Part shown: positions 17,004 to 25,675 of the stretch, one piece after another | How the letters are laid out: each line of letters begins with the position of its first letter | Position numbering within the stretch: position 1 is the stretch's first letter | NCBI GenBank assembly: GCA_028873575.1 | Contig: JAGWHY010000008.1 | Location: forward strand, 1-58,514 | Length of the DNA: 58,514 nucleotides | Source of the DNA: Acidobacteriota bacterium | Lineage (GTDB): Bacteria > Actinomycetota > Acidimicrobiia > Acidimicrobiales > RAAP-2 | Direction: 5' to 3' | Notes under the pieces: model-generated | Seen by the model: the letters and a program-made list of their open reading frames with translations, nothing else | Database searches by the model: none | What the model was told of the DNA's origin: nothing | Program-made: the position numbers and the translations under genes

Positions 17004-19559
17004 ATGATCGTGTCGTCTCAACGTATCGGGCGCGTTTTGGTGACGGTAGTGGCCACGACCGCGGTGGCACTCGGCGGGTCGGTCGCCAACGCGGGGTCCG
17101 CCGTCGCTTCTCGCCACCGTCACGCGAAACCTCAGCGCCACTTCGCCGCGACCAAGTGCCCCTGGACGAGCGCGGCACAGCTGGCCCACCTCACGCCCGA
17201 CCAACTCGCCCACGAAGTGCTGGCGAAAATGACGTTGCTCGAAAAAGCTCGCTTCGTCGTGTTGAACACGCGAGCGCCCCTGGGCAATACCAACGGAGGT
17301 GACGCCCGCCTCTGCCTCCCCCCTCTCACCTTGTCGGACGGACCGGTGGGTCTCGCGAACGGACTTCCCGGCGTGACGCAGTGGCCCGCGGAAATCGCCC
17401 TCGCCGCGACGTTCAGCACGCGCCTCGCGACACTCTACGGCCGCGCACTCGGCGCGGAAACGAGAGCCAAGGGCCTCGACGCGATTCAAGCGCCGAACTT
17501 AAATCTGACGCGCGTCGCGCTAAGCGGACGCACGTTCGAGACGTTCGGTGAGGATCCCTACCTCGCGGGATCTCTCGGCGCCTCGGAGATTCGTGGCATT
17601 CAGTCGCAAGGCACGATGTCGGACGTAAAGCACTTTGGCGCCTACACCCAAGAGATCGCGCGCTTGCACCTTAATCAGCGCGTCGGCGCGCGTACGCTCG
17701 ACGAGCTCTATCTCGCGCCCTTCCGTCAAGCCGTCATCCAGAGCCACCCCGCGTCGGTGATGTGCGCCTACGGCGCGATCAACGGCGTGAACACCTGCGC
17801 GGACGCGACACTCGTGCGAGAACTGCGCCGCTGGGGATTTGCCGGCTTCATCCGCTCCGATCTGCACGCCGCGCTGAACGTGGCGGCGAGCCTACGCGCG
17901 GGCGTGGACCTACTGAAGCCGACGTCAGCGACCGGCCTCGTGCACCTCGTGCGACGTCGCGCCGTCTCCCTGCGCCAGCTCAATCGAGCCGTCGTCGCGG
18001 TGCTCACCACGATGTTCCGATTTCGTCTCGTTGCGCCACCGCGCGTCTTCGCGCCCTATCGCAGTGTCGCGACCTTTGCCGACGTGACCCTGGCTCGACG
18101 CGTCGCCGAGAGCGCAATCGTGCTGCTAAAAAACAACTCGCGTCTTCTTCCCCTCAGTGCACGCGATACTCCCCTGGCCGTGATTGGGCTTGACGCCAAC
18201 GTCGCGCCGATCGTCGCCGGCGGAGGCAGCTCCGCCGTCCTCTCACCACCATTCACAACTCCGTTGGCGGCCCTGCGGGCGACCTTTGGCGCGGCCAACG
18301 TCACCTACGCCCGGGGTTCGACCAACGCCTCAGACCTCGACCTCCTCGGCGACGCAAGTTTTCTGCGAGGTCGGCCCTTCTTGAACGGGCGCCCCTTGGA
18401 CGTTGGGGTGGAACCCGGTAAGGCCGACCTCGCGATTCAATTCAGCCCTCACGTCACGCCCGTGGTGGCCACGGCGACGCGTCCCTTGCGTGGACCCGGC
18501 TGGAATCGCGAGACGCTGCACCTCGAGACGAGTCGCGCCGGGGTGTACGAACTCGCGGTGCAGCAGTACGGTGACACGTGGGTCTACCTCAACGGCCACG
18601 CCGTTCTGGCGTCACCGGGACTTCACGCGCGCGACGTCATCTCGTCGAGCGTCGAACTGCGACGCCACCGCCGCTACACGGTCACCGTCCGTTGGTTCAA
18701 TATCCGCGATCACCAGGCGCCTCGCCTCGGCGTCCTCGACGCCAGTGCTCGTATCAACGCCGCGGTGCGCGCGGCGCGGCGCGCGCGTGTGGCGATCGTC
18801 TTCGCGAGTTCCTACAGCGCCGAGGGTGCGGATCGTCCGAACCTCCAGCTCCCCGGTGATCAAAACGCCCTCATCGCCGCGGTCGCGAGGGCCAATCCAC
18901 GAACCGTCGTGGTGCTCAACACCGGTGGGGCCGTTGCCATGCCCTGGCTTCCTCGCGTGGCGGCGGTGCTCGAGGCCTGGTATCCGGGCCAGTCCGACGG
19001 ACCAGCCATCGCGGCCGTGTTACGTGGGGCGGTCAATCCGAGTGGTCGACTCCCACTGACCTTCCCTCGATCGATGGCGCGTTCCAACACCTCAACGCCG
19101 TCGACCTACCCCGGCGTCAACGAGGTGGTGCGTTTTGGATCGGTCCGGGACTTGGGCTATCGGTGGTATCAGAGTCACGACGTGCGCCCGCTCTTTCCCT
19201 TCGGTTTTGGTCTGAGTTACACCACCTTCGCGTCCACGCGACTTCACGTACAGTCCCAGCACTCGCGACTCGTGGGCCAGGTCACGCTGACCAACACCGG
19301 GGCACGAAGCGGCGTCGACGTCGTTGAGGTCTATCTGCACTACCCCCGTTCGACGGGCGAACCACCCGAACAGCTCAAGGCGTTCGTACGCGTGGCGCTC
19401 GCGCCGCACGCCCGTCGCCGTGTCACTTTCGTGATACCGCGTGCGGAACTCACGATCTATCCCGGTGGCGTGGCCCGGGTCGTGCCCGGCCTCTACCGAC
19501 TCGAGGTCGGCTCGTCCAGCGCGGACCTCACGCTGCACGCGCGCGTGCGAATCTCTTAA
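17004..19559 (+). CDS. Secreted glycoside hydrolase family 3 (beta-glucosidase-type)
   Basis: This 851-residue exported GH3 enzyme has a signal peptide to about residue 33 (VLVTVVATTAVALGGSVANAGSA). It carries TLSDGPVGLANG and KHFGAYTQE (family KHF motif). GFAGFIRSD places the catalytic nucleophile Asp near residue 286. A PA14-like insert lies about residues 470-600, then GH3 C-domain motifs, the RFPFGFGLSYT-type segment, and a fibronectin-III-like C-terminal domain. It should release glucosyl or related residues from beta-glycans outside the cell. The ATG at 17004 sits directly against AGAGG; a GTG at 17010 has better spacing and may be the true start. It is embedded among glycosyltransferase genes but transcribed oppositely, overlapping the next gene by 4 bp. 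Confidence 0.9.
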   Translation: MIVSSQRIGRVLVTVVATTAVALGGSVANAGSAVASRHRHAKPQRHFAATKCPWTSAAQLAHLTPDQLAHEVLAKMTLLEKARFVVLNTRAPLGNTNGGDARLCLPPLTLSDGPVGLANGLPGVTQWPAEIALAATFSTRLATLYGRALGAETRAKGLDAIQAPNLNLTRVALSGRTFETFGEDPYLAGSLGASEIRGIQSQGTMSDVKHFGAYTQEIARLHLNQRVGARTLDELYLAPFRQAVIQSHPASVMCAYGAINGVNTCADATLVRELRRWGFAGFIRSDLHAALNVAASLRAGVDLLKPTSATGLVHLVRRRAVSLRQLNRAVVAVLTTMFRFRLVAPPRVFAPYRSVATFADVTLARRVAESAIVLLKNNSRLLPLSARDTPLAVIGLDANVAPIVAGGGSSAVLSPPFTTPLAALRATFGAANVTYARGSTNASDLDLLGDASFLRGRPFLNGRPLDVGVEPGKADLAIQFSPHVTPVVATATRPLRGPGWNRETLHLETSRAGVYELAVQQYGDTWVYLNGHAVLASPGLHARDVISSSVELRRHRRYTVTVRWFNIRDHQAPRLGVLDASARINAAVRAARRARVAIVFASSYSAEGADRPNLQLPGDQNALIAAVARANPRTVVVLNTGGAVAMPWLPRVAAVLEAWYPGQSDGPAIAAVLRGAVNPSGRLPLTFPRSMARSNTSTPSTYPGVNEVVRFGSVRDLGYRWYQSHDVRPLFPFGFGLSYTTFASTRLHVQSQHSRLVGQVTLTNTGARSGVDVVEVYLHYPRSTGEPPEQLKAFVRVALAPHARRRVTFVIPRAELTIYPGGVARVVPGLYRLEVGSSSADLTLHARVRIS

Positions 19560-20560
19560 CGAAAGTCTCGCGCCACGTCTCGATACAGCGCGACGTAGGC
19601 GTTTGCAGCGACTGCCGGCGCGAAGTCACCGGCTCGGTCGCGGCCGGCGGCCGTCAAGAGGGCACGTCGTGGTTCATTGCCCCACAGGTCCTCCAGCGCG
19701 GCGAGGACCTCGCCGTCGTCGTCCACTAAGACCGCGGCCCCGCTTAACAACTCACGATTGATCGACGTGGCGCGCGCCAGTGTCGGCACACCAGCCGAGA
19801 GCGCCGCGATCGCGAAGGACGGGAAGCGTGCGCCGTCCGAGAGGTGCAGCACCACGCGCGCGTCACGCAGCGCCTCGCGCGCCTCGCGGCGCGTCCGCGT
19901 CGTCACGTTGAGCCCCAGACTCTTCACCCGCTGTATGAGACTCGCGCTCGCGATCACGACGACGCGCGCCGCGCGGGCCCGGGCGAAGCGATCTAAATCC
20001 GGCAACAGACGGATCAACGGTTCAACAAGGCCGGTCACGTTGACCACCACGTCACCGCCGTCAACCACCTCAGCGATGGTGGGCACGGCGGGTGGCACGA
20101 CCGCCACGCGACTCGAATCCACGCCTAGGACTTCTTGTACTTCGCGGCTCGCGCGACGCGTGGACGCGACGAGTACCGCGCCCGAACCCACCGCGCGACG
20201 AAGTTGGCTAATGCGCACGTAGCGCTTAGTCTCGCCGCGCAGGGGGCGCAGGTCATCGACCGAGACCACGAGCGGTACCGCCTTCGTCGGCGGCGTCGCG
20301 AGACCGGCCACGTGCACCACGTCAACGGGCGCTAGGAGTCGATCGACGGCGGGGCCGAGCCCGTAGCGCCACCACGGCGCCCACAGGGGTCGCAGCATCA
20401 GTCGGGCGCTCTCCGGATCGGGCCGACTCGCGGAGTGAAAACGTACGAGGCGACAGCGACCGGTGTCCTCGAGCGCGGTCGCGAGTTCGGTCATGGAGTT
20501 GCCCAGCGACTCGAGTGAACCGTCCAGATCAAGGGCGACGCGAAGGACCTCGTCGCTCAC
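19556..20560 (-). CDS. GT-B glycosyltransferase, GT4-like
   Basis: This protein of about 334 residues has an N-terminal part LRVALDLDGSLESLGNSMTELATAL and VPLVVSVDDLRPLRG, then a GT-B second domain with VVVIASAS and DARVVLHLSDGARFPSFAIAALSAGVPTLARATS, the donor-binding stretch. It lacks the clear EPRKN motif of its neighbours and is more divergent. The GTG at 20560 overlaps the stop of the serine hydrolase gene (GTGA). It may act with the polysaccharide cluster upstream, although it belongs to a separate two-gene unit with the hydrolase. Confidence 0.72.
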   Translation of the reverse strand: MSDEVLRVALDLDGSLESLGNSMTELATALEDTGRCRLVRFHSASRPDPESARLMLRPLWAPWWRYGLGPAVDRLLAPVDVVHVAGLATPPTKAVPLVVSVDDLRPLRGETKRYVRISQLRRAVGSGAVLVASTRRASREVQEVLGVDSSRVAVVPPAVPTIAEVVDGGDVVVNVTGLVEPLIRLLPDLDRFARARAARVVVIASASLIQRVKSLGLNVTTRTRREAREALRDARVVLHLSDGARFPSFAIAALSAGVPTLARATSINRELLSGAAVLVDDDGEVLAALEDLWGNEPRRALLTAAGRDRAGDFAPAVAANAYVALYRDVARDFR

Positions 20561-21363
20561 GACAGCGCGAGCGCGCGCGCGCGACTCGTCCAGGTCGGCC
20601 ACAGTTCCGTGGCCCACGGGCCAAAGGCGACGTCGCTGGTCGCGACGACGGCGATCTCCTCGTCGAGGTTGACGAGCAGCAGCGCCCCGCTCTTTCCGAA
20701 GTGACCGAAACTCGCCTCGGGCCAGTCACCCATCCAGTGCTCCTTCGTTCCACGCACTTCGGGGCCGAGGCCCCACGGGCAGGGGCTGAAGCGGCCAAAG
20801 CCCGGCACGAGGCCCGCTAACTCCGGGAGGTACGGCGTAATGATGCGACTCCGGGTCGCGTTCGACACCCCGTCACCGCGCAGCCACGCCAGCGCGAGCT
20901 GCGCGAGATCGGCCGTGGAGCCGAACCCGTCCGCGCTCGGACGGCCACGCAAGACACTCGAGTTCATACCCAGACCGTCAAAGACCCGACTTTTGAGCCA
21001 CTGCGCCGCGCCAGCCTCGCCGACGATGGCGCTGACCGCTCGGTCGATGCCCGCGTTGGAGTAGACGCGCCGCTCGCCGAGGGAGCGAACCGGATCGCCT
21101 TCTTCAAAGCCCAGTCCACTCGAGTGCGACAAGAGGTGCGCCAACGTCGCGCCCCCGGGCCCGACGACCTCCTCGTACGCGTGCAGATCCCAGTCCACCT
21201 CGACCCCCACCGCCAGAGCGACGGCCATCTTCGTCACCGAAGCCCAGGGGCGAACGACCTCGAGGTCGCCCTCTTCGTGCACGCGCACCGCCGCGCCGTC
21301 ACGTAGTTTCAAAACGACGCAACTCGCCGCGCCGGGCCACTGCTCGAGAAGGGCCACGCTCAC
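20557..21363 (-). CDS. Serine hydrolase, beta-lactamase/class C family
   Basis: This 268-residue protein has the SxxK catalytic motif (WASVTKMAVALA, near residue 42) and the YxN motif (VYSNAGIDRAV, near residue 101). LSHSSGLGFE is a family signature. The HxG motif fits FGHFGKSGALLLV near the C-terminus. No signal peptide is seen, so it looks cytoplasmic, like many esterase or peptidase-type members. The GTG at 21363 has TATCAT 8 nt upstream. It is divergent from cofD and couples to the GT gene downstream. The substrate is unknown. Confidence 0.82.
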   Translation of the reverse strand: MSVALLEQWPGAASCVVLKLRDGAAVRVHEEGDLEVVRPWASVTKMAVALAVGVEVDWDLHAYEEVVGPGGATLAHLLSHSSGLGFEEGDPVRSLGERRVYSNAGIDRAVSAIVGEAGAAQWLKSRVFDGLGMNSSVLRGRPSADGFGSTADLAQLALAWLRGDGVSNATRSRIITPYLPELAGLVPGFGRFSPCPWGLGPEVRGTKEHWMGDWPEASFGHFGKSGALLLVNLDEEIAVVATSDVAFGPWATELWPTWTSRARALALS

Positions 21364-21371
21364 AGCACTCG

Positions 21372-21377
21372 ATGATA
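21372..21377 (-). promoter_or_regulatory. Candidate -10 box for the serine hydrolase gene
   Basis: TATCAT on the minus strand lies 8 nt before the GTG at 21363. It is within 12 bp of the cofD -10 box, so the two divergent promoters overlap. Confidence 0.45.
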
Positions 21378-21388
21378 GTGAGGCCCCC

Positions 21389-21394
21389 TAGTGT
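21389..21394 (+). promoter_or_regulatory. Candidate -10 box for leaderless cofD
   Basis: TAGTGT lies 7 nt before the GTG at 21402. An upstream in-frame ATG (21372) lies before this box and so cannot be the start. Confidence 0.5.
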
Positions 21395-21401
21395 TTCGAG
21401 A

Positions 21402-22316
21402 GTGATCTGTGTCCTGAGTGGCGGCGTCGGCGCCGCACGACTACTGCGAGCCCTAAGTCTCGTCGTGGAACCCACGCAACTACGTGCCGTCGTCAACGTC
21501 GGTGACGACCTCGAACTGCACGGCTTGATGATCTGTCCCGACCTCGACACGATTAACTACACCCTGGCCGGGCTCAATAACGACGTCACGGGCTGGGGAC
21601 TCGCCGGTGAAACGTGGCGCGTGATGAGTGAACTCGCGGCGCTCGGTGGGGCGTCGTGGTTCTCACTCGGGGACCGCGACCTCGCCACGCATCTCTATCG
21701 CACGCAGCGACTGCGCGAAGGTGCCACCAAGACCGACGTCACGCGCGAGCTCTCGGAACGCTTCGGGGTGGCCGTAACCCTGTTGCCCGTAACCAACGAC
21801 CCCGTCGCGACCGTCTTCGACACGGCGATTGGCACCCTGAGCTTCCAGGAGTATTTCGTTCGTCATCATCACGACGTCGTCGTGCGATCGGTCCGCGTCG
21901 AGGGCGCGCGCGAGGCCCGCCTCACGCCCGAGGCACACGAGGCGTTGAGCGCGAGCGCGAGCGTCGTCATCGCGCCGTCCAATCCCCTCATCTCGATTGA
22001 CCCGATCCTGCAGATTGGCGACGCGCGAGCGCTCCTTCGCGCGCGACGCGACGACGTGGTCGCGGTCTCGCCCATCATCGCGGGCGCCGCGCTGAAGGGG
22101 CCGGCGGACCGGCTCCTCGGTGAACTCGGCTTCGCCGTGTCGTGTCTGGGCGTCGCCGACTTCTACGGCGACCTCGTGGGCACGTGGATCATCGACGAAC
22201 GTGACGAAGAACACGCCGAAACGTTGCGCGCGCGCGGGCACCGCGTCGTCGTCACCACGACAATCATGTCCCACGAGGCCGACGCGCGTCGACTCGCCCA
22301 GGCGGTGTTGGCGTGA
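21402..22316 (+). CDS. cofD: 2-phospho-L-lactate transferase (F420 biosynthesis)
   Basis: This is about 304 residues, usual for CofD/FbiA. It begins MICVLSGGVGAARLLRAL (the GGVGAA nucleotide motif) and has VVNVGDDLELHGL, CPDLDTINYTLAGLNND, GDRDLATHL and a VVIAPSNPLISIDPIL segment. It joins the phospholactate-type donor to the deazaflavin Fo to make (dehydro)F420-0 in the cytoplasm. The GTG at 21402 is chosen because of its -10 box and the standard N-terminus. It overlaps cofE by four bases (GTGA). Mycobacteria have the same fbiA-fbiB order near a GDP-mannose pyrophosphorylase gene. Confidence 0.95.
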   Translation: MICVLSGGVGAARLLRALSLVVEPTQLRAVVNVGDDLELHGLMICPDLDTINYTLAGLNNDVTGWGLAGETWRVMSELAALGGASWFSLGDRDLATHLYRTQRLREGATKTDVTRELSERFGVAVTLLPVTNDPVATVFDTAIGTLSFQEYFVRHHHDVVVRSVRVEGAREARLTPEAHEALSASASVVIAPSNPLISIDPILQIGDARALLRARRDDVVAVSPIIAGAALKGPADRLLGELGFAVSCLGVADFYGDLVGTWIIDERDEEHAETLRARGHRVVVTTTIMSHEADARRLAQAVLA

Positions 22317-23023
22317 GTGAGGTCGTGCTGCGCGCCCTCGCCCACGACGGCGAGGTGCGCGCCGGGGACGATCTCGCTGAACTCGTCGCCGCGGCCCTCG
22401 CGCGCGCCGAACTCACGGCGCGCGACGGCGACGTCCTCGTCGTCACCTCCAAGGTCGTCTCGAAGTCCGAGGGGCGCGTGGTGGCCTTTGGCGGCACCGA
22501 CGACGACAAGCGCCGATTGATCGAGGGTGAGGCCGTTCGAGTCTTGCGCCGCCGCGGAACGCTCCTCATCACCGAGACGCGACACGGCTTCGTCAACGCC
22601 AACGCCGGAGTCGACCTCTCGAACACGCACGAAGGCACAGCCGTTCTCTTGCCCGACGATCCCGACCGCTCCGCGCGAGGACTGCGCGCCTCTCTGCGAC
22701 ACCGACTGGGCGTCTCGCTCGCGGTCGTGATTACCGACACCTTTGGTCGCGCGTGGCGCAACGGCGTGACCGACGTGGCCATTGGCGTGGCCGGGTTGCG
22801 GCCGATCCTCGATCTGCGCGGGACGACCGACGCGAACGGCCGTCTCCTCGAGGCGACCGAGATCGCCGTCGCCGACGAGGTGGCCGGCGCCGCCCACCTC
22901 GTGCTGCACAAGGCGGCCGGCACGCCCTTCGCGTTGCTGCGGGGCCTCGACGCGTCGTTCTTGGGCGAAGGTTCAATCGCGCAGAGTGTCGTGCGCGCGC
23001 CGCAGGGTGACCTCTTTCGCTAA
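22313..23023 (+). CDS. cofE: Coenzyme F420-0:L-glutamate ligase, single-domain
   Basis: This is 236 residues, the size of the ligase domain alone. It has VVTSKVVSKSEGR, LITETRHGFVNANAGVDLSN, LRHRLGVSLAVVITDTFGRAWRNG and VADEVAGAAHLVL motifs. It adds gamma-linked glutamates to F420-0. Mycobacterial FbiB carries an extra C-terminal nitroreductase-like domain that acts on dehydro-F420; that domain is absent here, so it may be encoded elsewhere. The gene overlaps cofD (GTGA), and its stop overlaps the opposing nucleoside phosphorylase stop by 4 bp. Confidence 0.94.
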   Translation: MSEVVLRALAHDGEVRAGDDLAELVAAALARAELTARDGDVLVVTSKVVSKSEGRVVAFGGTDDDKRRLIEGEAVRVLRRRGTLLITETRHGFVNANAGVDLSNTHEGTAVLLPDDPDRSARGLRASLRHRLGVSLAVVITDTFGRAWRNGVTDVAIGVAGLRPILDLRGTTDANGRLLEATEIAVADEVAGAAHLVLHKAAGTPFALLRGLDASFLGEGSIAQSVVRAPQGDLFR

Positions 23024-23814
23024 CGCGTCAACGTCTCAATCGCGGCGTCGAGTCCGTGAGCTAAGCCCTGACGAACCCGCGACCAGTCGTGGGTCATCTT
23101 CCAACTATCACCGGCCAAGAGATGGTCGCTGATCGCGAAGAGTGACGCGACGTCGACACCGTAGGTCTCGGCGATCGCGAACAGCGCCGCCGCCTCCATG
23201 TCCACACTCACGACGCCCTCGTCGCGGTAGCCCTCGGCCTCTTCACGCGTCTCGCGGTATAGCGCGTCCACCGTCCAGTTCGACCCGCGCACGAACGCGC
23301 GACCGTGAGCGGTCAGCGTGTCGGCGAGCGACGCACTTAACGCTGGTGACGGGTGGGCGTAGCGGGCCGGCGCGACGTAGTGGTGCGAAACACCTTCGTC
23401 GCGCAGCGCCCTCGTGCACAAGACCAAGTCACCAAAAGACACTTCGCTCGCCAACGCGCCGGCGTAACCCAGATTGATAAAGCGCGTCGCCCCGAAGGCG
23501 ATGAGTTCTTCGAGGACGATGGCGGCGCCGGGCGCGCCGAAACCGAAACCCTCGACCACGCCGAGGCGGTCGTCGCCGTCGCGCAGCCACATCGCGCGCC
23601 ACGGGCTCGGGTAGCCCTCGCGACGAGTGAAACCCCGCTCCCGCAGGAGTCCCACCAACGCGCCGGCGTAACCCAGAATGATGGCGGGCGGGCGCGTGAG
23701 TGACGCGTCGTCGAGGAATCGCGCGATGACGGCCTCGGGACGCAACAACGACGTCAACGCGTGCTTACCCGCGTACTGGGGAAAATTCGACGCGCTCAAC
23801 GCGCTACACGCCAC
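23020..23814 (-). CDS. Nucleoside phosphorylase (PNP/UDP family 1)
   Basis: This protein of about 264 residues belongs to the PNP/uridine phosphorylase/MTA nucleosidase superfamily. It has FGAPGAAIVLEELIAFGATRFINLGYAGAL (the phosphate/base region), GVSHHYVAPARY and VVSVDMEAAALFAIAE, where MEAA holds the ribose-binding Glu. The pattern is closest to uridine phosphorylase-like enzymes for nucleoside salvage; the base is uncertain. Start choice is open: the GTG at 23814 (11-bp overlap with the upstream stop) or the TTG at 23799 (MSASNFPQ). The frame extends to 23871 without a better signal. It is coupled to the guanylyltransferase gene. Confidence 0.82.
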   Translation of the reverse strand: MACSALSASNFPQYAGKHALTSLLRPEAVIARFLDDASLTRPPAIILGYAGALVGLLRERGFTRREGYPSPWRAMWLRDGDDRLGVVEGFGFGAPGAAIVLEELIAFGATRFINLGYAGALASEVSFGDLVLCTRALRDEGVSHHYVAPARYAHPSPALSASLADTLTAHGRAFVRGSNWTVDALYRETREEAEGYRDEGVVSVDMEAAALFAIAETYGVDVASLFAISDHLLAGDSWKMTHDWSRVRQGLAHGLDAAIETLTR

Positions 23815-24829
23815 CGAGGCGCACGTCGCCACTGAGCTGCGACGCGGGCGCCACGTACTCGTGCGCGCCAACGACGCAGGTGGGGCCGAGCACCGAGCCG
23901 GTCCCGATCACGGCCTCGGGGCCGATAATGGAACCGCGAATCACGCACTCACTCTGCACAATGGCCCGAGGCAAGAGCACGGTGTCTTCGAGCACCGCGT
24001 GCGCAGCGACGACGCAATTGGCGTCGACGACACTGTTGGTCACTTTGGCCGTCGGGTCGATCGTCGCGCTGGGGTGACACCACGATCCGTCAACCACGCC
24101 GGGAAAGTCGCGCAGGAGACGACGCCCCTGTAAGGCGTCGACGTTCGCGCGCAGGTAGGTCTGGGGTGTTCCTGTGTCGAGCCAGTACGCGTCGACGGCG
24201 TTCGCGTAGAGCGTGCCGCGCGCCACCAGGGCGGGAAAGATCTCGCGTTCCACGCTTACTGGTCGCGAGGGATCAATGAGGGTCAGGACCGAAGACTCAA
24301 AGACGTACACGCCGGCGTTAATGAGATTGCTCGGCGCCTCGCCCGCGGGCGGCTTCTCAATAAACGCACTCACCCGTCCGCGTTCGTCGGTCGCGACAAC
24401 CCCAAAACCCGAGGGATCGTCGACCGGCGTGAGCGCGATCGTCGCCTCGGCCCCGCGGCGTCGGTGAAACGCGACGAGTGCGGTCAGGTCGAGGTCACTC
24501 AGGACGTCGCCGTTCACGACGACGAAGGTCTCGTCGATTCGCGCGAACTGCGCGGCGAAGCGAATCGCGCCGGCGGTGTCGAGGGGCTCGGGCTCGACCG
24601 CGTACGTCACGCGAACGCCGGCGATGACGTTGCTCGGGTAGGCCGCGGTGAACCGGTCCGGCAGATAGCCGAGCGACAGTACCGCGTCCGTGACGCCGTG
24701 GACCGCGAGAGTCGCCATCACGGACTCGATCATCGGCGCACCCACCAGCGGCAGCATCTGCTTGGGCGTTTCGTACGTGAGCGGACGAAGCCGCGTTCCC
24801 TTACCGCCGACCAAGATGATCGACTGCAA
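23804..24829 (-). CDS. NDP-sugar pyrophosphorylase, mannose-1-phosphate guanylyltransferase-like
   Basis: This 341-residue enzyme has the nucleotidyltransferase signature GGKGTRLRPLTYETPKQMLP at the N-terminus and VVNGDVLSDLDL (metal Asp). SGFGVVATDERGRVSAFIEKP, NAGVYVFE and YWLDTGTPQTYLRANV follow. From about residue 250, left-handed beta-helix hexapeptide repeats (TIDPTAKV, VVDANCVVAAHAVLEDTVLL) close the protein. This layout matches GMPPB/RmlA2-type guanylyltransferases that make GDP-mannose, the step after ManB. The start is TTG (24829) with AAGGG upstream, five bases before the preceding gene's stop ends. A similar gene lies beside fbiAB in mycobacteria. Confidence 0.87.
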   Translation of the reverse strand: MQSIILVGGKGTRLRPLTYETPKQMLPLVGAPMIESVMATLAVHGVTDAVLSLGYLPDRFTAAYPSNVIAGVRVTYAVEPEPLDTAGAIRFAAQFARIDETFVVVNGDVLSDLDLTALVAFHRRRGAEATIALTPVDDPSGFGVVATDERGRVSAFIEKPPAGEAPSNLINAGVYVFESSVLTLIDPSRPVSVEREIFPALVARGTLYANAVDAYWLDTGTPQTYLRANVDALQGRRLLRDFPGVVDGSWCHPSATIDPTAKVTNSVVDANCVVAAHAVLEDTVLLPRAIVQSECVIRGSIIGPEAVIGTGSVLGPTCVVGAHEYVAPASQLSGDVRLGGV

Positions 24830-24831
24830 GG

Positions 24832-25635
24832 TCAGCCCTTTGTCGTCGTGGTGGTCGTCGTTGAACCGGACGGGGGCGCGGTCGTACTCGTCGTCGCGGG
24901 AACGGTCGTCGTCGCGACCGGGGCCGTCGTCGTGGAGGTGGTGACCTGCGCGGCGGCGACCATGTTGTTCACCGTCGACTGCAGCGGCGCCAGGGGCGTC
25001 ACGCCCTTGGGCTCAAAGCCCACGGACACGCGAAGGTACTGCGAGAACTTGATCGACGCGGGATCGGTCGTGAGTGTCGGCGTCTTTTGGCCGAAGGAGC
25101 GCCAGTACGCATAAACGACCGCGCCCTTCTTTCCGGCGTACTTCGAGCCCGCGGGACAGGCCTGACCATTGGCGTAGGTCGTCTTGGGGTTCGCCACGCC
25201 CGTCGCCGTCGGCACCGCCAACTCACTCGAGGTCAACACCAGACCCGGGAACTCCGCGGCGAACTGCTTCAGTGTGGCGCGGTTGCCCGCGTCGGCGGCC
25301 GACGTGGGACTCACCTGGACGACGTCGGTCGCCTGCACCTTGAAGCCGCCCTTGAAGTTGGGGTCAGGGTTTAAGAAGGGGAGGCGTTCACCACAGGCCT
25401 GCAGCGACAGCGCCGCGTACCAGGTAGTGCCAATCGCTGGCGCCACCTGCGGCGCGGTGGTCGTCGTCGCGGGGTGCTGGTACTCGTAGCGCGAGTAAAT
25501 CGTGGTCAAGAGTCCGAGCGCCACGATCAACGTCACCGCGCCCAAGAAGTTGGACGGACGTCGCCGTTGATACGACTTGCCACCGCCGGACGCACCGACG
25601 CGACTCACCCATTTACCCGAAGCGCTTTTAGCCAC
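24832..25635 (-). CDS. Membrane-anchored protein with Thr-rich tail, unknown function
   Basis: This 267-residue protein has a basic N-terminus (SYQRRRPSN) and one membrane helix at about residues 29-46 (FLGAVTLIVALGLLTTIYSRY). A globular extracytoplasmic domain of about 150 residues follows with three Cys (LQACGERLPF, ANGQACPAG), then a Thr/Ser/Pro tail of about 40 residues. I do not recognise the domain. The repeated genomic neighbour of guanylyltransferase genes in mycobacteria is a LytR-CpsA-Psr protein, but no LCP motifs are visible here. The GTG at 25635 has a TAGCGT box 6 nt upstream. It precedes the guanylyltransferase gene by two bases, so the two form an operon. Confidence 0.72.
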   Translation of the reverse strand: MAKSASGKWVSRVGASGGGKSYQRRRPSNFLGAVTLIVALGLLTTIYSRYEYQHPATTTTAPQVAPAIGTTWYAALSLQACGERLPFLNPDPNFKGGFKVQATDVVQVSPTSAADAGNRATLKQFAAEFPGLVLTSSELAVPTATGVANPKTTYANGQACPAGSKYAGKKGAVVYAYWRSFGQKTPTLTTDPASIKFSQYLRVSVGFEPKGVTPLAPLQSTVNNMVAAAQVTTSTTTAPVATTTVPATTSTTAPPSGSTTTTTTTKG

Positions 25636-25641
25636 GGGACA

Positions 25642-25647
25642 ACGCTA
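25642..25647 (-). promoter_or_regulatory. Candidate -10 box for the 24832-25635 gene
   Basis: TAGCGT on the minus strand lies 6 nt before the GTG at 25635. Confidence 0.5.
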
Positions 25648-25675
25648 CTAAATAATGCCGAACACTCTCGACGCG

